64,000 bases of DNA from Acidobacteriaceae bacterium (GTDB taxonomy: Bacteria; Acidobacteriota; Terriglobia; Terriglobales; Acidobacteriaceae), in contig PKXU01000094.1 in the NCBI GenBank assembly GCA_003132445.1, forward strand, positions 1 through 64,000, given 5' to 3'. Made by a program: the position numbers and the translations under genes. Numbering within the stretch: position 1 is the stretch's first letter; each line of letters begins with the position of its first letter. Shown one piece after another: positions 24,762-32,392 of the stretch. The notes under the pieces are model-generated. The model was not told where the DNA came from. It saw only the letters and a list, made by a program, of their open reading frames with translations, and did not search any database.

Positions 24762-25868
24762 ATGACTGTCACCGTGCGATCATTCGCGAAGATCAACCTT
24801 GGGCTGAGGATCGGAGCACCTCGGAAGGATGGATTCCACGAACTATTGACGGTGTATCAGACGATCGGGCTGCACGATGTGATTCGCATAGACATGGAAC
24901 GCGGCACTGGAATTGAAATTCGATGCAGTGATCCGCGTGTGCCAAAAGATGACTCGAACACCTGCTTCCGCATCGTAGAGATGGCTATGCGCGCCCTGCG
25001 GGCAAAAGGGCGCGTCATCGTTGACATTGAAAAACGGCTGCCGGTGCAAGGTGGGTTAGGAGGGGCTTCCGCGAATGCTGTCGCCAGTTTGCTCGGCCTG
25101 GAGCGCGCAGTGAAAAAGCGCTTGCCGACCGCGGAAAAACTGAGGATTGCGGCGGAAGTTGGGTCGGACCTGCCATTATTTCTAGTGGGCGGAACTGTGC
25201 TGGGCGTGGGGCGCGGTGAGCAGGTATATCCGCTGGAGGATTTGCCAGCCCTGGCTTGTGTCGTGATAACTCCAGAGGTGGGCGTATCAACTCCAAAGGC
25301 GTTTGCGGAGTGGGATCGACTGTGTGGAATCGATATGTGTGGCGCGGGCGCCCCCGCCCGCGAAGGGTCGAGGGACACTTTTGCTGTTTCAGGTCAAAAA
25401 CAAGCCGGGCTTTACCCAGCCGGACAGCCGGGGGCGGCTGTCCCCACACGAGCCAAACTAATACGACCCTCGGCTGTGAAATTGACGGAGAGGATGGCCT
25501 CCGATAGAATGAGTGAGCTTGGCTGCCGGTTGTCGGCGTGGCTGAGTGAATCTTACTCCGGTGCTCCTTTTGGAAGGGGCCGGGCCGAGAATCCGCTTCT
25601 CGAGCTTGTCCGGGCCGGGATTGAAAACGACTTCGAGCAGGTCGTCTTTCCTGAATATCCCGAGCTGAGTAATGGCAAGTGCGCGCTTTTGCGCGCGGGT
25701 GCGAAGTACGCGTCTTTGTCGGGCTCCGGTTCGACTTTGTATGGGCTGTTTGCTTCGCGGGCAGCGGCTGTGCGCGCGACGGCGCAGCTTCGCAAGCAAG
25801 GCTGGGCGGCGCAGACGACGGCGACGCTGCCGCGGCGAGCGTACTGGCGGAGAGTCGTGGCGGGGTAG
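24762..25868 (+). CDS. ispE: 4-diphosphocytidyl-2-C-methyl-D-erythritol kinase
   Basis: GHMP kinase that phosphorylates CDP-ME in the MEP pathway; ispD and ispF are about 4 kb upstream. 368 residues against about 280-300 in most relatives. It has SFAKINLGLRIG with the catalytic Lys, the ATP loop LPVQGGLGGASANAVASLLG, the base-binding GSDLPLFL, and the C-terminal YASLSGSGSTLYGLF. The excess length comes mainly from about 40-50 residues after KAFAEWDRLCG (bases 25337-25449) that coincide with a GC-rich palindromic repeat element. ENPLLELVRAGIENDFE resumes the normal family sequence. The ATG at 24762 replaces a longer reading from 24714; ribosome site is weak. Confidence 0.93.
   Translation: MTVTVRSFAKINLGLRIGAPRKDGFHELLTVYQTIGLHDVIRIDMERGTGIEIRCSDPRVPKDDSNTCFRIVEMAMRALRAKGRVIVDIEKRLPVQGGLGGASANAVASLLGLERAVKKRLPTAEKLRIAAEVGSDLPLFLVGGTVLGVGRGEQVYPLEDLPALACVVITPEVGVSTPKAFAEWDRLCGIDMCGAGAPAREGSRDTFAVSGQKQAGLYPAGQPGAAVPTRAKLIRPSAVKLTERMASDRMSELGCRLSAWLSESYSGAPFGRGRAENPLLELVRAGIENDFEQVVFPEYPELSNGKCALLRAGAKYASLSGSGSTLYGLFASRAAAVRATAQLRKQGWAAQTTATLPRRAYWRRVVAG
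25337..25449 (+). repeat. 113-bp palindromic element inside ispE
   Basis: Bounded by GTGTGG at the left and CCACAC at the right. Inside are two hairpins: CGGGCGCCCCCGCCCG near 25345-25360, and GGACAGCCGGGGGCGGCTGTCC near 25422-25443. It stays open in the ispE frame. Its ends and GC-rich double-hairpin plan resemble the dispersed elements near 32.4, 39.2 and 48.2 kb. Confidence 0.7.
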
Positions 25869-25913
25869 GGTTACGAAGCGTGGATTGGCGCGGTCGGGAT
25901 CTATGCTCCCTTC

Positions 25914-25969
25914 GACGCTCGCCTTCGCTGGACGGGCGAAGGCGCCCGTCGCCACATGGTCCGTGGTGG
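25914..25969. repeat. Dispersed double-hairpin element, copy 1 (left arm degenerate)
   Basis: GACGGGCGAAGGCGCCCGTC (25931-25950) is the conserved second hairpin. The left hairpin is degenerate (GACGCTCGCCTTCGCTGG). GCCACATGGTCCGTGGTGG follows, as in the copy near 32.45 kb. It lies after ispE, before tRNA-Gln. Confidence 0.75.
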
Positions 25970-25983
25970 CCCAAGAAATTTTT

Positions 25984-26064
25984 GATCGTTGATTGTTGAT
26001 TGAGAATCTAAGAGCGTACCGGTTTAGAGGTCAATCAGCAATCGACAATCAGGCAATCAACAAT
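25984..26064. repeat. Word-repeat hairpin (TTGATTGTTGATT type) before tRNA-Gln
   Basis: The left arm repeats GTTGATT (GATCGTTGATTGTTGATTGA, 25984-26003), and the right arm (26031-26064) repeats AATCA/CAATC in the complementary order. It would fold into a long imperfect hairpin ending eight bases before tRNA-Gln. Confidence 0.75.
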
Positions 26065-26071
26065 GGCTTAC

Positions 26072-26145
26072 TGGGCCGTCGACTAATGGTAGGTCAAGTG
26101 CCTTTGGAGCACTTTGTCTAGGTTCGAATCCTAGCGGCCCAGCCA
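26072..26145 (+). tRNA. tRNA-Gln (anticodon TTG)
   Basis: Complete cloverleaf: acceptor TGGGCCG/CGGCCCA, anticodon stem AGTGC/GCACT around CTTTGGA (anticodon TTG), T-arm CTAGG-TTCGAAT-CCTAG, and an encoded CCA end. It lies between two word-repeat hairpins, upstream of prs. Confidence 0.96.
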
Positions 26146-26154
26146 GAAAAGCAA

Positions 26155-26238
26155 TTCTCAGTTGCCAGTTCTCGGTTCTCAGTCGAACTGGCCACAAAAT
26201 ACTGAGAACTGAGAACTGAGAGCCGGAAACTGAGAACC
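26155..26238. repeat. Word-repeat hairpin (CTGAGAA type) between tRNA-Gln and prs
   Basis: The left arm (26155-26183) has TTCTCAGTTGCCAGTTCTCG and further TTCTCAG; the right arm (26201-26238) repeats ACTGAGAACTGAGAA. The arms pair over much of their length. The repeat ends only four bases before the prs start codon and may occlude it. Confidence 0.75.
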
Positions 26239-26242
26239 GCCT

Positions 26243-27292
26243 ATGGCTACCTTAGTGACGCCGACGGACAAGACGGTCGAAAAGAAGAGCCCGCCTGTGA
26301 CCGATGAAAAAGGCGAGCGGAAGCAGCGTCCGCGAACCGACGAGAAGTTCAAGATTTTCAGCGGCACGGCGAACGAGCCTTTGGCCGATGAAATCTGCAA
26401 CTTTCTTGGAATGCAGCGCGGGCAGGCGCAGGTGATTCGCTTCCGGGATGGCGAGTGTTACGTTCAGATTCAGGAGAACGTGCGCGGCGCAGACGTGTTC
26501 GTGCTGCAGCCGACTTGCCGTCCGGTGGACGAGCACCTGATGGAGTTGCTGCTGATGATTGACGCGTTGAAACGCGCTTCAGCGCGCCGCATCACGGCGG
26601 TGATTCCGTATTTTGGTTACGCCCGGCAGGACCGTAAGGATAAGCCGCGCAGCCCGATTTCGTCGAAACTGGTCGCCGATCTGCTGACCACGGCGGGTGC
26701 GCACCGGGCGCTGATTGTGGATTTGCATACGCCTCAGTTGCAGGGTTTTTTCAATATTCCGGTAGATCATTTGTTCGCATCGCCGGTGCTGGTGGATCAC
26801 TTCCGCAAGCTGGCGCTGCCGAGTTTGACGGTGGTATCGCCCGATGCGGGCGGCGTGGAGCGTGCGCGATTTTTCGCCAAGAAAGTCGATGCGGCCCTGG
26901 CCATCGTCGACAAACGCCGCGTCGAAATTAATGTTGCCGAAGTGATGCACGTGATCGGCGACGTCAAGGGACGGACGTGCCTGATCATTGACGATCTGAT
27001 TGATACCGCGGGGACTTTGGTGAAAACCGCAGACGCGCTGGTGGAGAATGGGGCGACTTCGGTTTATGCATGTGCCTCGCACGCCGTGCTCTCGGGTCCG
27101 GCGGTGGAGAACATTCGAAATTCGGTAATTAAAGAAGTGGTGGTCACGAACACGATTCCACTCGCTCCCGAGGCGGATGCGGCGCGGACGCAAAAGGGAG
27201 GAAAGATCAACGTCCTCTCCATTGCGGGATTAATCGGCCGGGCAATTCAGGCCAATCACGAAGAGACTTCGGTGAGCAAGTTGTTTACGTAA
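26243..27292 (+). CDS. prs: Ribose-phosphate pyrophosphokinase
   Basis: Makes phosphoribosyl pyrophosphate from ribose 5-phosphate and ATP for nucleotide, His and Trp synthesis. 349 residues; the conserved enzyme starts at about residue 34 (KFKIFSGTANEPLADEI), so there is a charged N-terminal extension of about 33 residues. Key motifs are YFGYARQDRKDKPRSPIS (ATP loop), VVSPDAGGVERARFFA, and the PRPP-binding loop CLIIDDLIDTAGTL. The C-terminal regulatory region is complete. No good ribosome site is seen before the ATG; a word-repeat hairpin abuts it. rplY and pth follow, a classic bacterial gene order. Confidence 0.96.
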   Translation: MATLVTPTDKTVEKKSPPVTDEKGERKQRPRTDEKFKIFSGTANEPLADEICNFLGMQRGQAQVIRFRDGECYVQIQENVRGADVFVLQPTCRPVDEHLMELLLMIDALKRASARRITAVIPYFGYARQDRKDKPRSPISSKLVADLLTTAGAHRALIVDLHTPQLQGFFNIPVDHLFASPVLVDHFRKLALPSLTVVSPDAGGVERARFFAKKVDAALAIVDKRRVEINVAEVMHVIGDVKGRTCLIIDDLIDTAGTLVKTADALVENGATSVYACASHAVLSGPAVENIRNSVIKEVVVTNTIPLAPEADAARTQKGGKINVLSIAGLIGRAIQANHEETSVSKLFT

Positions 27293-27298
27293 ATGAAA

Positions 27299-27362
27299 CA
27301 AGCTCCGAGCTGTGAGCGAGCAAGAATGAGCTCACCGCTTATGACTCGAAGCTCACAGCTGA
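27299..27362. repeat. Word-repeat hairpin (GAGCTGTGAGC type) between prs and rplY
   Basis: AGCTCCGAGCTGTGAGC at the left can pair with GAAGCTCACAGCT at the right, and GAGCT words recur between. It sits in the spacer before the rplY ribosome site. Confidence 0.7.
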
Positions 27363-27388
27363 TTTTCTTAGATAGGAATAGAAAATTT

Positions 27389-28132
27389 ATGGCGACTGCA
27401 TTGGAACAGAACACACTGGAAGCGCAACTCCGCGAGGCAGGAACAAAGAATCATGCGAGGCGTGTGCGCCGTGAGGGAAAGATTCCGGGCGTAATTTATG
27501 GAGCGGGCAAGGACTCGCTCCCGATCAGCGTGGATCCGCGGCACGTGCTACGCATCCTGAACTCGGAGACTGGACACAATACGATTTTTGATCTTGCCTT
27601 GAGCGGCGGTGAGCGCAGCAAGGCGATGATCGTCGACTGGCAGTACGAGCCCATCAAAGGCAAGCTGCTGCATATTGACCTGAAGCGTATCGCTCTCGAC
27701 AAAGTTTTAAAGGTGAGCGTCCCCATTTTTCTAGTCGGCGAATCGGCGGGCGTGAAGCAAGAGGGCGGCATCATGGAACAGATGCTGCGCGAACTCGAGA
27801 TCGAATGCTTGCCGGGAGACATTCCGACCCATATCGATGCCGATGTCAGCCATCTCACTTTTGGCAAAGTGCTGCGCGTGGCGGAGTTGCCGCACTCGGA
27901 AAAGATCAAGGTCCTTACCGATGCGAATCAACCCGTGGCGCACGTAACCTCCGTGAAGGAAGAGGTTGTGGCCACGCCTGAAGCGGCGGCCGCAGAAGCG
28001 GGAGCTCCAGCCGAGCCTGAAGTCATCAAGAAAGGTAAGCAGGAGACCGATGAAGAAGGCGCTGCGGCCCCTACGGGCAAGGCGGAAAAGGCAGAGAAAC
28101 CCGAGAAGGCTGAGAAGAAGGAGAAGAAATAG
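27389..28132 (+). CDS. rplY: 50S ribosomal protein bL25, long CTC form
   Basis: 247 residues of the long bL25/CTC (TL5) type that binds 5S rRNA. The N-terminal half has NHARRVRREGKIPGVIYGAG and the L25 beta-barrel; the second half has the CTC domain with GESAGVKQEGGIMEQMLREL and PTHIDADVSHL. The last 60 residues are a charged Ala/Glu/Lys tail. The start at 27389 (MATALEQNTLEAQLRE) has TAGGA upstream; a longer in-frame reading from 27293 runs through a palindromic spacer and is rejected. It belongs to the prs-rplY-pth cluster. Confidence 0.94.
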   Translation: MATALEQNTLEAQLREAGTKNHARRVRREGKIPGVIYGAGKDSLPISVDPRHVLRILNSETGHNTIFDLALSGGERSKAMIVDWQYEPIKGKLLHIDLKRIALDKVLKVSVPIFLVGESAGVKQEGGIMEQMLRELEIECLPGDIPTHIDADVSHLTFGKVLRVAELPHSEKIKVLTDANQPVAHVTSVKEEVVATPEAAAAEAGAPAEPEVIKKGKQETDEEGAAAPTGKAEKAEKPEKAEKKEKK

Positions 28133-28145
28133 CTGCGTGAGAACT

Positions 28146-28186
28146 GCCGAGCTTTGCTCGGCTGGACGGGCGAAGGCGCCCTTCCC
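28146..28186. repeat. Dispersed double-hairpin element, copy 2
   Basis: GCCGAGCTTTGCTCGGC (hairpin 1) is followed by GACGGGCGAAGGCGCCCTTC (hairpin 2, one mismatch) and CCTACACG. It occupies nearly the whole spacer between rplY and pth. Confidence 0.8.
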
Positions 28187-28203
28187 TACACGAGCCCATA
28201 CGC

Positions 28204-28794
28204 GTGAAACTGATTGTCGGTCTCGGCAACCCTGGCATCGAATATCAGTTCACGCCGCATAATGTGGGCTTTTTGGCGATTGATCGGATCGCAACGAGCC
28301 TGGGAGTGGAAGTGAGAAACCGGCAATGCCGGGCACTGACCGCGCGTGCAGTAATTGCCGATCAGCCGGTGCTGCTGGCCAAGCCGGAGACGTTCATGAA
28401 TTTGAGCGGGCTTTCGGTGCGAGAGCTGGTAGCCGAATATGAGGCCAGTCCGGAGTTCGACCTGATCGTAATCCAGGACGAACTGGATTTTCCGCTGGGC
28501 ACGTTGCGGATTCATACGCGGCGCAGTTCGGCGGGGCACAATGGCATCGAGTCGATCATTGGTGCTTTAGGCACGCAAGATTTTTTGCGCATTCGGATCG
28601 GCGTTGCGCCTGATCACAAGGTTAGCGACGGCCGGAGTTATCTTTTGTCGCCGATGCGCAAGGCGGACTTACAGGTGGTGGACGGGATTCTGGATGCCAC
28701 CGAAGAAGCAGTGAAAATGATTTTGAAAGAAGGTCCGGCGGCGGCGATGAATCGCTTTAACCGCAAGGAGCCGGAAGAAAACGGGAAAGATTAG
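28204..28794 (+). CDS. pth: Peptidyl-tRNA hydrolase
   Basis: Releases peptides from peptidyl-tRNAs that drop off the ribosome. 196 residues starting at GTG. It has LIVGLGNPGIEYQFTPHNVG (Asn and catalytic His), KPETFMNLSG, the Asp of IVIQDELDFPLG, and RRSSAGHNGIESI. The C-terminal part is normal (MNRFNRKEPEENGKD). A double-hairpin repeat fills the spacer before it, and no strong ribosome site is evident. Confidence 0.95.
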   Translation: MKLIVGLGNPGIEYQFTPHNVGFLAIDRIATSLGVEVRNRQCRALTARAVIADQPVLLAKPETFMNLSGLSVRELVAEYEASPEFDLIVIQDELDFPLGTLRIHTRRSSAGHNGIESIIGALGTQDFLRIRIGVAPDHKVSDGRSYLLSPMRKADLQVVDGILDATEEAVKMILKEGPAAAMNRFNRKEPEENGKD

Positions 28795-28866
28795 CCACGG
28801 ATCGTACGGATTCTCAGGGATCAAAAACCTTGGGAACTGGTTTATCCGTGGCAATCCGTAAGATCG
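28794..28866. repeat. Word-repeat hairpin (CCACGGAT type) between pth and rpsF
   Basis: AGCCACGGATCGTACGGATT at the left pairs imperfectly with ATCCGTGGCAATCCGT at the right, with AGGGATC...GAACTGG between. It lies just before the rpsF ribosome site and could act as a terminator or attenuator. Confidence 0.65.
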
Positions 28867-28902
28867 GTGGGCAGGTTTGTGGCTGGGAATTTGGAGAAGA
28901 GA

Positions 28903-29316
28903 ATGAATCGCATCTATGAATTGATGTTCATTGTTCGGCCAGATATGACAGAAGAAGATCTGGACAAACTGATTTCCACTTTGCAATCGGTGGTGCCGAC
29001 GGCGGGTGGAAGCGTGCAGCGCGTCGATAAAATGGGCAAGCGCCGTCTGGCCTACACCGTGCGGCGCTTTCACGAAGGCATTTATGTGCTGATGATCGTC
29101 GAGGGCGGCGGCGCGGTGGTTCACGAACTCGAGCGTCGCCTGCGCGTGACCGAGCCGGTTATTAAATTCCTCACCGTGCGCATCGATGAGGAGCAGAAGA
29201 GGCTGGATAAGATCAAAAAGCTGCGTGACTCCAAGAAGAAAGTCAGCGCGCAACCAGCCGCGCCGGCGGCGGCTGAACCCGCAGTGCCTGCGGCGGAAAC
29301 TCCGGCGACAGCCTAA
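28903..29316 (+). CDS. rpsF: 30S ribosomal protein bS6
   Basis: 137 residues. The S6 core reads MNRIYELMFIVRPDMTEED, GKRRLAYTVRRFHEGIYVL and LRVTEPVIKFLTVR. A 40-residue Ala/Pro-rich tail follows, longer than the typical S6 end. GGAGAAG lies nine bases before the ATG at 28903; a reading from 28867 is rejected. S6 pairs with S18 on the ribosome, and rpsR follows after 89 bases, then rplI, the usual operon. Confidence 0.95.
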   Translation: MNRIYELMFIVRPDMTEEDLDKLISTLQSVVPTAGGSVQRVDKMGKRRLAYTVRRFHEGIYVLMIVEGGGAVVHELERRLRVTEPVIKFLTVRIDEEQKRLDKIKKLRDSKKKVSAQPAAPAAAEPAVPAAETPATA

Positions 29317-29405
29317 AGCTTCGCCCTACCCAAGCGATTACGGCGCGAGTTGTCGCTCACGCCGGCCGGCGAATAATCCGGCAGAGAGAGAGATGAAGGA
29401 GAATT

Positions 29406-29804
29406 ATGGCTGACGAAACAAAAGCAGCAGAGCAATCGGCCCCGAGCGAGCGGCCGCGTTTTGGTGGAGATCGTCCTAGTGGAGACCGTCCCAGTGGAGA
29501 TCGCCCGGGTGGCGACCGTCCGCGATTTGGCGGCGGTGGACGTGGGCCAGGCGGACCTCCGCGCGAAGGCGGCGGCGGACGCAAGTTTTTCCGGCGCAAG
29601 AAAGTTTGCAAGTTCTGCGTCGAGAAAATCGAAGACATCAATTACAAGGATTACCGCATGCTGGGCCAGTTCGTCGCCGAGAGCGGCAAGATCGTGCCAC
29701 GGCGCTTGACCGGCGTATGTGCGCCGCATCAGCATCGCCTGTCGTCGGCCATCAAGATGGCGCGCAACATCGCGCTGCTGCCGTTTGCGGGGCGAGCGTC
29801 GTAA
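29406..29804 (+). CDS. rpsR: 30S ribosomal protein bS18 with Gly/Arg/Pro-rich extension
   Basis: 132 residues against the usual 75-90. The conserved S18 part starts at about residue 59 with [12 protein letters not shown] and continues with [19 protein letters not shown] and [11 protein letters not shown]. Its two-Cys pattern K-x-C-K-F-C is of the zinc-binding form. The first 58 residues are a disordered tail with tandem [19 protein letters not shown] repeats and a GGGGRGPGG run. The extension may contact rRNA or be a repeat expansion. AAGGAGAA provides a strong ribosome site. Gene order rpsF-rpsR-rplI is conserved. Confidence 0.95.
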   Translation: MADETKAAEQSAPSERPRFGGDRPSGDRPSGDRPGGDRPRFGGGGRGPGGPPREGGGGRKFFRRKKVCKFCVEKIEDINYKDYRMLGQFVAESGKIVPRRLTGVCAPHQHRLSSAIKMARNIALLPFAGRAS

Positions 29805-29812
29805 GGCAAATT

Positions 29813-29901
29813 ATTGATTGTTGATTTCTGATTGTTGATTGAAACCCAACAGCGTCGGGCATTGCTTTTCAATCAACAATCAAAAATCAGCAATCAACAA
29901 T
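29813..29901. repeat. Word-repeat hairpin (TTGATTGTTGATT type) between rpsR and rplI
   Basis: The left arm (29813-29842) reads ATTGATTGTTGATTTCTGAT and then TGTTGATTGA. The right arm (29869-29901) carries TCAATCAACAATCAAAAATC and AGCAATCAACAAT. The arms are nearly complementary over about 30 bases. The same words as the hairpin at 25984 are used. Confidence 0.85.
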
Positions 29902-29950
29902 AGCGTGCCATCACGATAACAGAAAACTTATTAGGAACTGGAGTCCTACG

Positions 29951-30406
29951 ATGGAAGTTATTCTGAAAGAAGATATAGCGAAACTCGGTTCCCGCGGCGA
30001 TGTAGTGAAGGTCGCGGAGGGGTATGGACGGAATTATCTGTTGCCGCGCAAGCTCGCCATTCAGGCCAACGAGGGCAACAAGGCGGTCATCGCGCAGATG
30101 AAGGCCGCTTCGGTGCGGCGCTCTGCCAAGGAGAAGACGCAGGCCGAGGAACTGGCCAAACAATTTGAGGGCGTGTCGGTGTCGTTCCAGCGGCGCACGG
30201 GCGAGCACGATCAGCTTTTTGGCTCCGTCACATCGAGCGACATTGGCGACGCGCTGACCAAGAAGGGCTTCAACGTGGACCGCCGCAAGTTCCAGCTGCA
30301 CGAGCCGCTGAAGACCGTCGGCGAGTTCAGCGTCCCGGTGAAGCTGCACAAGGATGTGACCGCGCATTTGAAAGTGGTGATTGAGAAGGAAGCGGTCGCG
30401 GAGTAG
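29951..30406 (+). CDS. rplI: 50S ribosomal protein bL9
   Basis: 151 residues, normal length. N-terminal domain MEVILKEDIAKLGSRGDVVK and the RNA-binding GYGRNYLLPRKLAIQA signature, long helix, and a C-terminal domain with FGSVTSSDIGDAL. GGAG precedes the ATG by about eight bases. It is the last gene of the rpsF-rpsR-rplI cluster, followed by a hairpin terminator. Confidence 0.96.
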   Translation: MEVILKEDIAKLGSRGDVVKVAEGYGRNYLLPRKLAIQANEGNKAVIAQMKAASVRRSAKEKTQAEELAKQFEGVSVSFQRRTGEHDQLFGSVTSSDIGDALTKKGFNVDRRKFQLHEPLKTVGEFSVPVKLHKDVTAHLKVVIEKEAVAE

Positions 30407-30422
30407 TAGTGTCAATCCTTTT

Positions 30423-30449
30423 GGCCCGGGCGCTCGCTCGGGCCGTTTT
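30423..30449 (+). terminator. Terminator after rplI
   Basis: GGCCCG and CGGGCC arms around GGCGCTCGCT, followed by GTTTTG. A strong GC stem with a short T run, 16 bases after the rplI stop. Confidence 0.7.
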
Positions 30450-30460
30450 GTCTCCCGCCG

Positions 30461-31417
30461 ATGGCGATTGAAGTTACAATGGCTTCCGCTAAACCAATGA
30501 TTGGCCATGTAAATCTCTTCGCTCCTTTAGCAGGCCAAACCGCTCAAGGGTGTTGGCTCGGATATGGGAGTGTTCTGTTCCTAGAGTTCGGCGCGCCCCA
30601 ACCTCTTCGTGAACGCGAAAACCGCCCCAAGGGAGAGTTCGGACTTTCATGCGATTGGATCGAATGGCGTATCGAACAGCGAGGCCACATCCTTGCGGGC
30701 TCCGAAGATGATCGGAGCACTATGGAGAGCGCAGCTAGGCAAATCGATGGGAAGGCTTTTGTCTCGGGTCAGATCGTTCAACCTTCCGGCGACTCAATTC
30801 TAGCGTTCACGGATGATCTTGTTCTTCGTACATTCGTTATTAGTTCGGAAGAGGATGCTCGATGGACCTTTCGCGATCATGAAGGCAAATACTTTTACCT
30901 CGGGCTGGACCGAGCGCATTCCGAAGGAGAGACGCCATTGCAGGTGTCACCAAGGCTGGGGATGACTCAGAGCGATGCTTCCGCGCTTCAGGAATCTTCC
31001 AAGCTTCTTTGGAACTCTGAAGTAGAACGCGTCGTAGTGAGTGTGCAGCATCGTTTTGAAGATGGCTATGAGCCGTCCGATCTGGATTCACTGAGTCTGG
31101 AATTTCGGCAAGCGCTTCCCGGCCCTGAAGGCCGGAAAAAGCATCGGCAGGTGGGGGCACTCCGGATAGATGCGAGCCGCTGCGGACTACGGCTAGAGCT
31201 AGCGGGTCAAATCATAGCTGCTTGCGGCGACTCGAGTGAGAAAGTATTGGCACAATTTAAGGGATTGGTGGGAAAGACACTGTCGCGCATCAATATTTCG
31301 TCACCGGGCGGGGATGCAGATTTCGTTCTGGAAGACGGTCTAGTCTTGCGTTGCTTTCGAGCGACCTGCGACAGCGGGAGTTGGCACATTTCGACCGCCA
31401 TAGACGACTCGGACTAA
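30461..31417 (+). CDS. Hypothetical protein with an internal duplication
   Basis: 318 residues, soluble, no signal peptide. I do not recognise the family. An N-terminal module (about 15-150) and a C-terminal module (about 235-315) share a pattern: RIEQRGHILAGSEDD against RLELAGQIIAACGDSS, then G-K-x-hydrophobic, then DLVLRTFVIS against GLVLRCFRAT, and a final W-x-(F/I). They look like two copies of one small beta-rich domain of the kind seen in immunity-type proteins. Base composition is lower in GC than in the ribosomal genes. It starts 12 bases after the rplI terminator; an ATG at 30479 is an alternative start. Confidence 0.6.
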   Translation: MAIEVTMASAKPMIGHVNLFAPLAGQTAQGCWLGYGSVLFLEFGAPQPLRERENRPKGEFGLSCDWIEWRIEQRGHILAGSEDDRSTMESAARQIDGKAFVSGQIVQPSGDSILAFTDDLVLRTFVISSEEDARWTFRDHEGKYFYLGLDRAHSEGETPLQVSPRLGMTQSDASALQESSKLLWNSEVERVVVSVQHRFEDGYEPSDLDSLSLEFRQALPGPEGRKKHRQVGALRIDASRCGLRLELAGQIIAACGDSSEKVLAQFKGLVGKTLSRINISSPGGDADFVLEDGLVLRCFRATCDSGSWHISTAIDDSD

Positions 31418-31777
31418 CGGGACAGTACTGCGAGCCGCCGACGGTTTGCATAGGAATCAGGGCATTTCCTATGCCAAACCTTCGGCCGCCCTTGTGTACC
31501 GTTGTTCTGTTTCGCCCTAAATCTTTGCTCCTGAACGACCTAGGCCCCCAAAAAATCTCCATCCAGCCTATAATTTCTGCTCACGGTTCTACTTGCGACT
31601 CGTCTATTCCTGTGCAAGCCCGGATATGGCATAAATACCGGGCAGGTAGAGGACAAAATAGAAATGCCGGCCGGTGCATGGGCAATACCAATTGCGATTG
31701 GCGGACGGGCCCACTCGAAGGATAAGAGTGAAAGAGTAGACAGAGTCGACAGGAACCAGGACCCCGCGCGGGGCCGC
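31418..31777. other. Spacer before the sigma factor operon
   Basis: 360 bases. It has a hairpin GTTTGCATAGGAA/TTCCTATGCCAAAC (31444-31479, one bulge) without a T run, and TATAAT at 31568-31573 without a clear -35. The sigma-factor frame is open upstream to 31664 but probably starts at 31778. An operator for the sigma factor itself cannot be picked out by eye. Confidence 0.5.
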
Positions 31778-32386
31778 ATGGCTGGGCTAGATCGTCAAAC
31801 TCAAGATCGCCGCATCGATGACACGATGCTCATTCGGGAGGCCCAGCGCGGAAGCCGCGCCGCCTTCGAGGAACTCGTTCGTCATTACGATCAGTCGGTG
31901 CTGCGGCTCGCTCTTCATCTCACCGGAACGGAGCAGGACGCTCAGGATGTTTATCAGGACGCGTTCCTCAAGGCCTACAAAAACATAGGCAGCTTCCGGT
32001 TCGAGTGTTCCTTCTACACCTGGATTTACCGGATTGTGACCAACCTGTGCCTCGATCACTTGCGCAAGCGGAACGTGCGTAAGGAGGACGCGCCGGTGGC
32101 TCAAGACGGCTCCGGCGGTGAGTACAACTTACTCGAGCAGGTGCCGGATGTGCGAGCGGGAGCGAATCCGGAGCGCGATTTGTTGCGCCGGCAGTTGGGG
32201 GCGCGCATTGCCGGAGCGCTGGAGAAACTGACGCCGCGGGAACGCATGGTGTTTGAGTTGAAGCATTACCACGGATTGAAGCTGAGAACGGTGGGAGAGA
32301 TTTTGCAGACTACGGAAGAGACGGCGAAGAATACTTTGTTTCGGGCCACGCAGAAATTGCGCGGGGCGCTGGCGGATATGCGGTAA
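31778..32386 (+). CDS. ECF RNA polymerase sigma factor (RpoE-like)
   Basis: 202 residues from the ATG at 31778. Region 2 has FEELVRHYDQSVLRLAL and DAQDVYQDAFLKAYKNIGSF and the -10-binding FYTWIYRIVTNLCLDHLRKR; region 4 has LEKLTPRERMVFELKHYH and ETAKNTLFRATQKLR. It will direct RNA polymerase to promoters of an envelope stress type regulon. It is followed 101 bases later by a zinc-finger anti-sigma gene and by two genes for cell envelope proteins, all on one strand. The start is not supported by a strong ribosome site; a longer frame opens at 31664. Confidence 0.9.
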   Translation: MAGLDRQTQDRRIDDTMLIREAQRGSRAAFEELVRHYDQSVLRLALHLTGTEQDAQDVYQDAFLKAYKNIGSFRFECSFYTWIYRIVTNLCLDHLRKRNVRKEDAPVAQDGSGGEYNLLEQVPDVRAGANPERDLLRRQLGARIAGALEKLTPRERMVFELKHYHGLKLRTVGEILQTTEETAKNTLFRATQKLRGALADMR

Positions 32387-32392
32387 GGGCTA

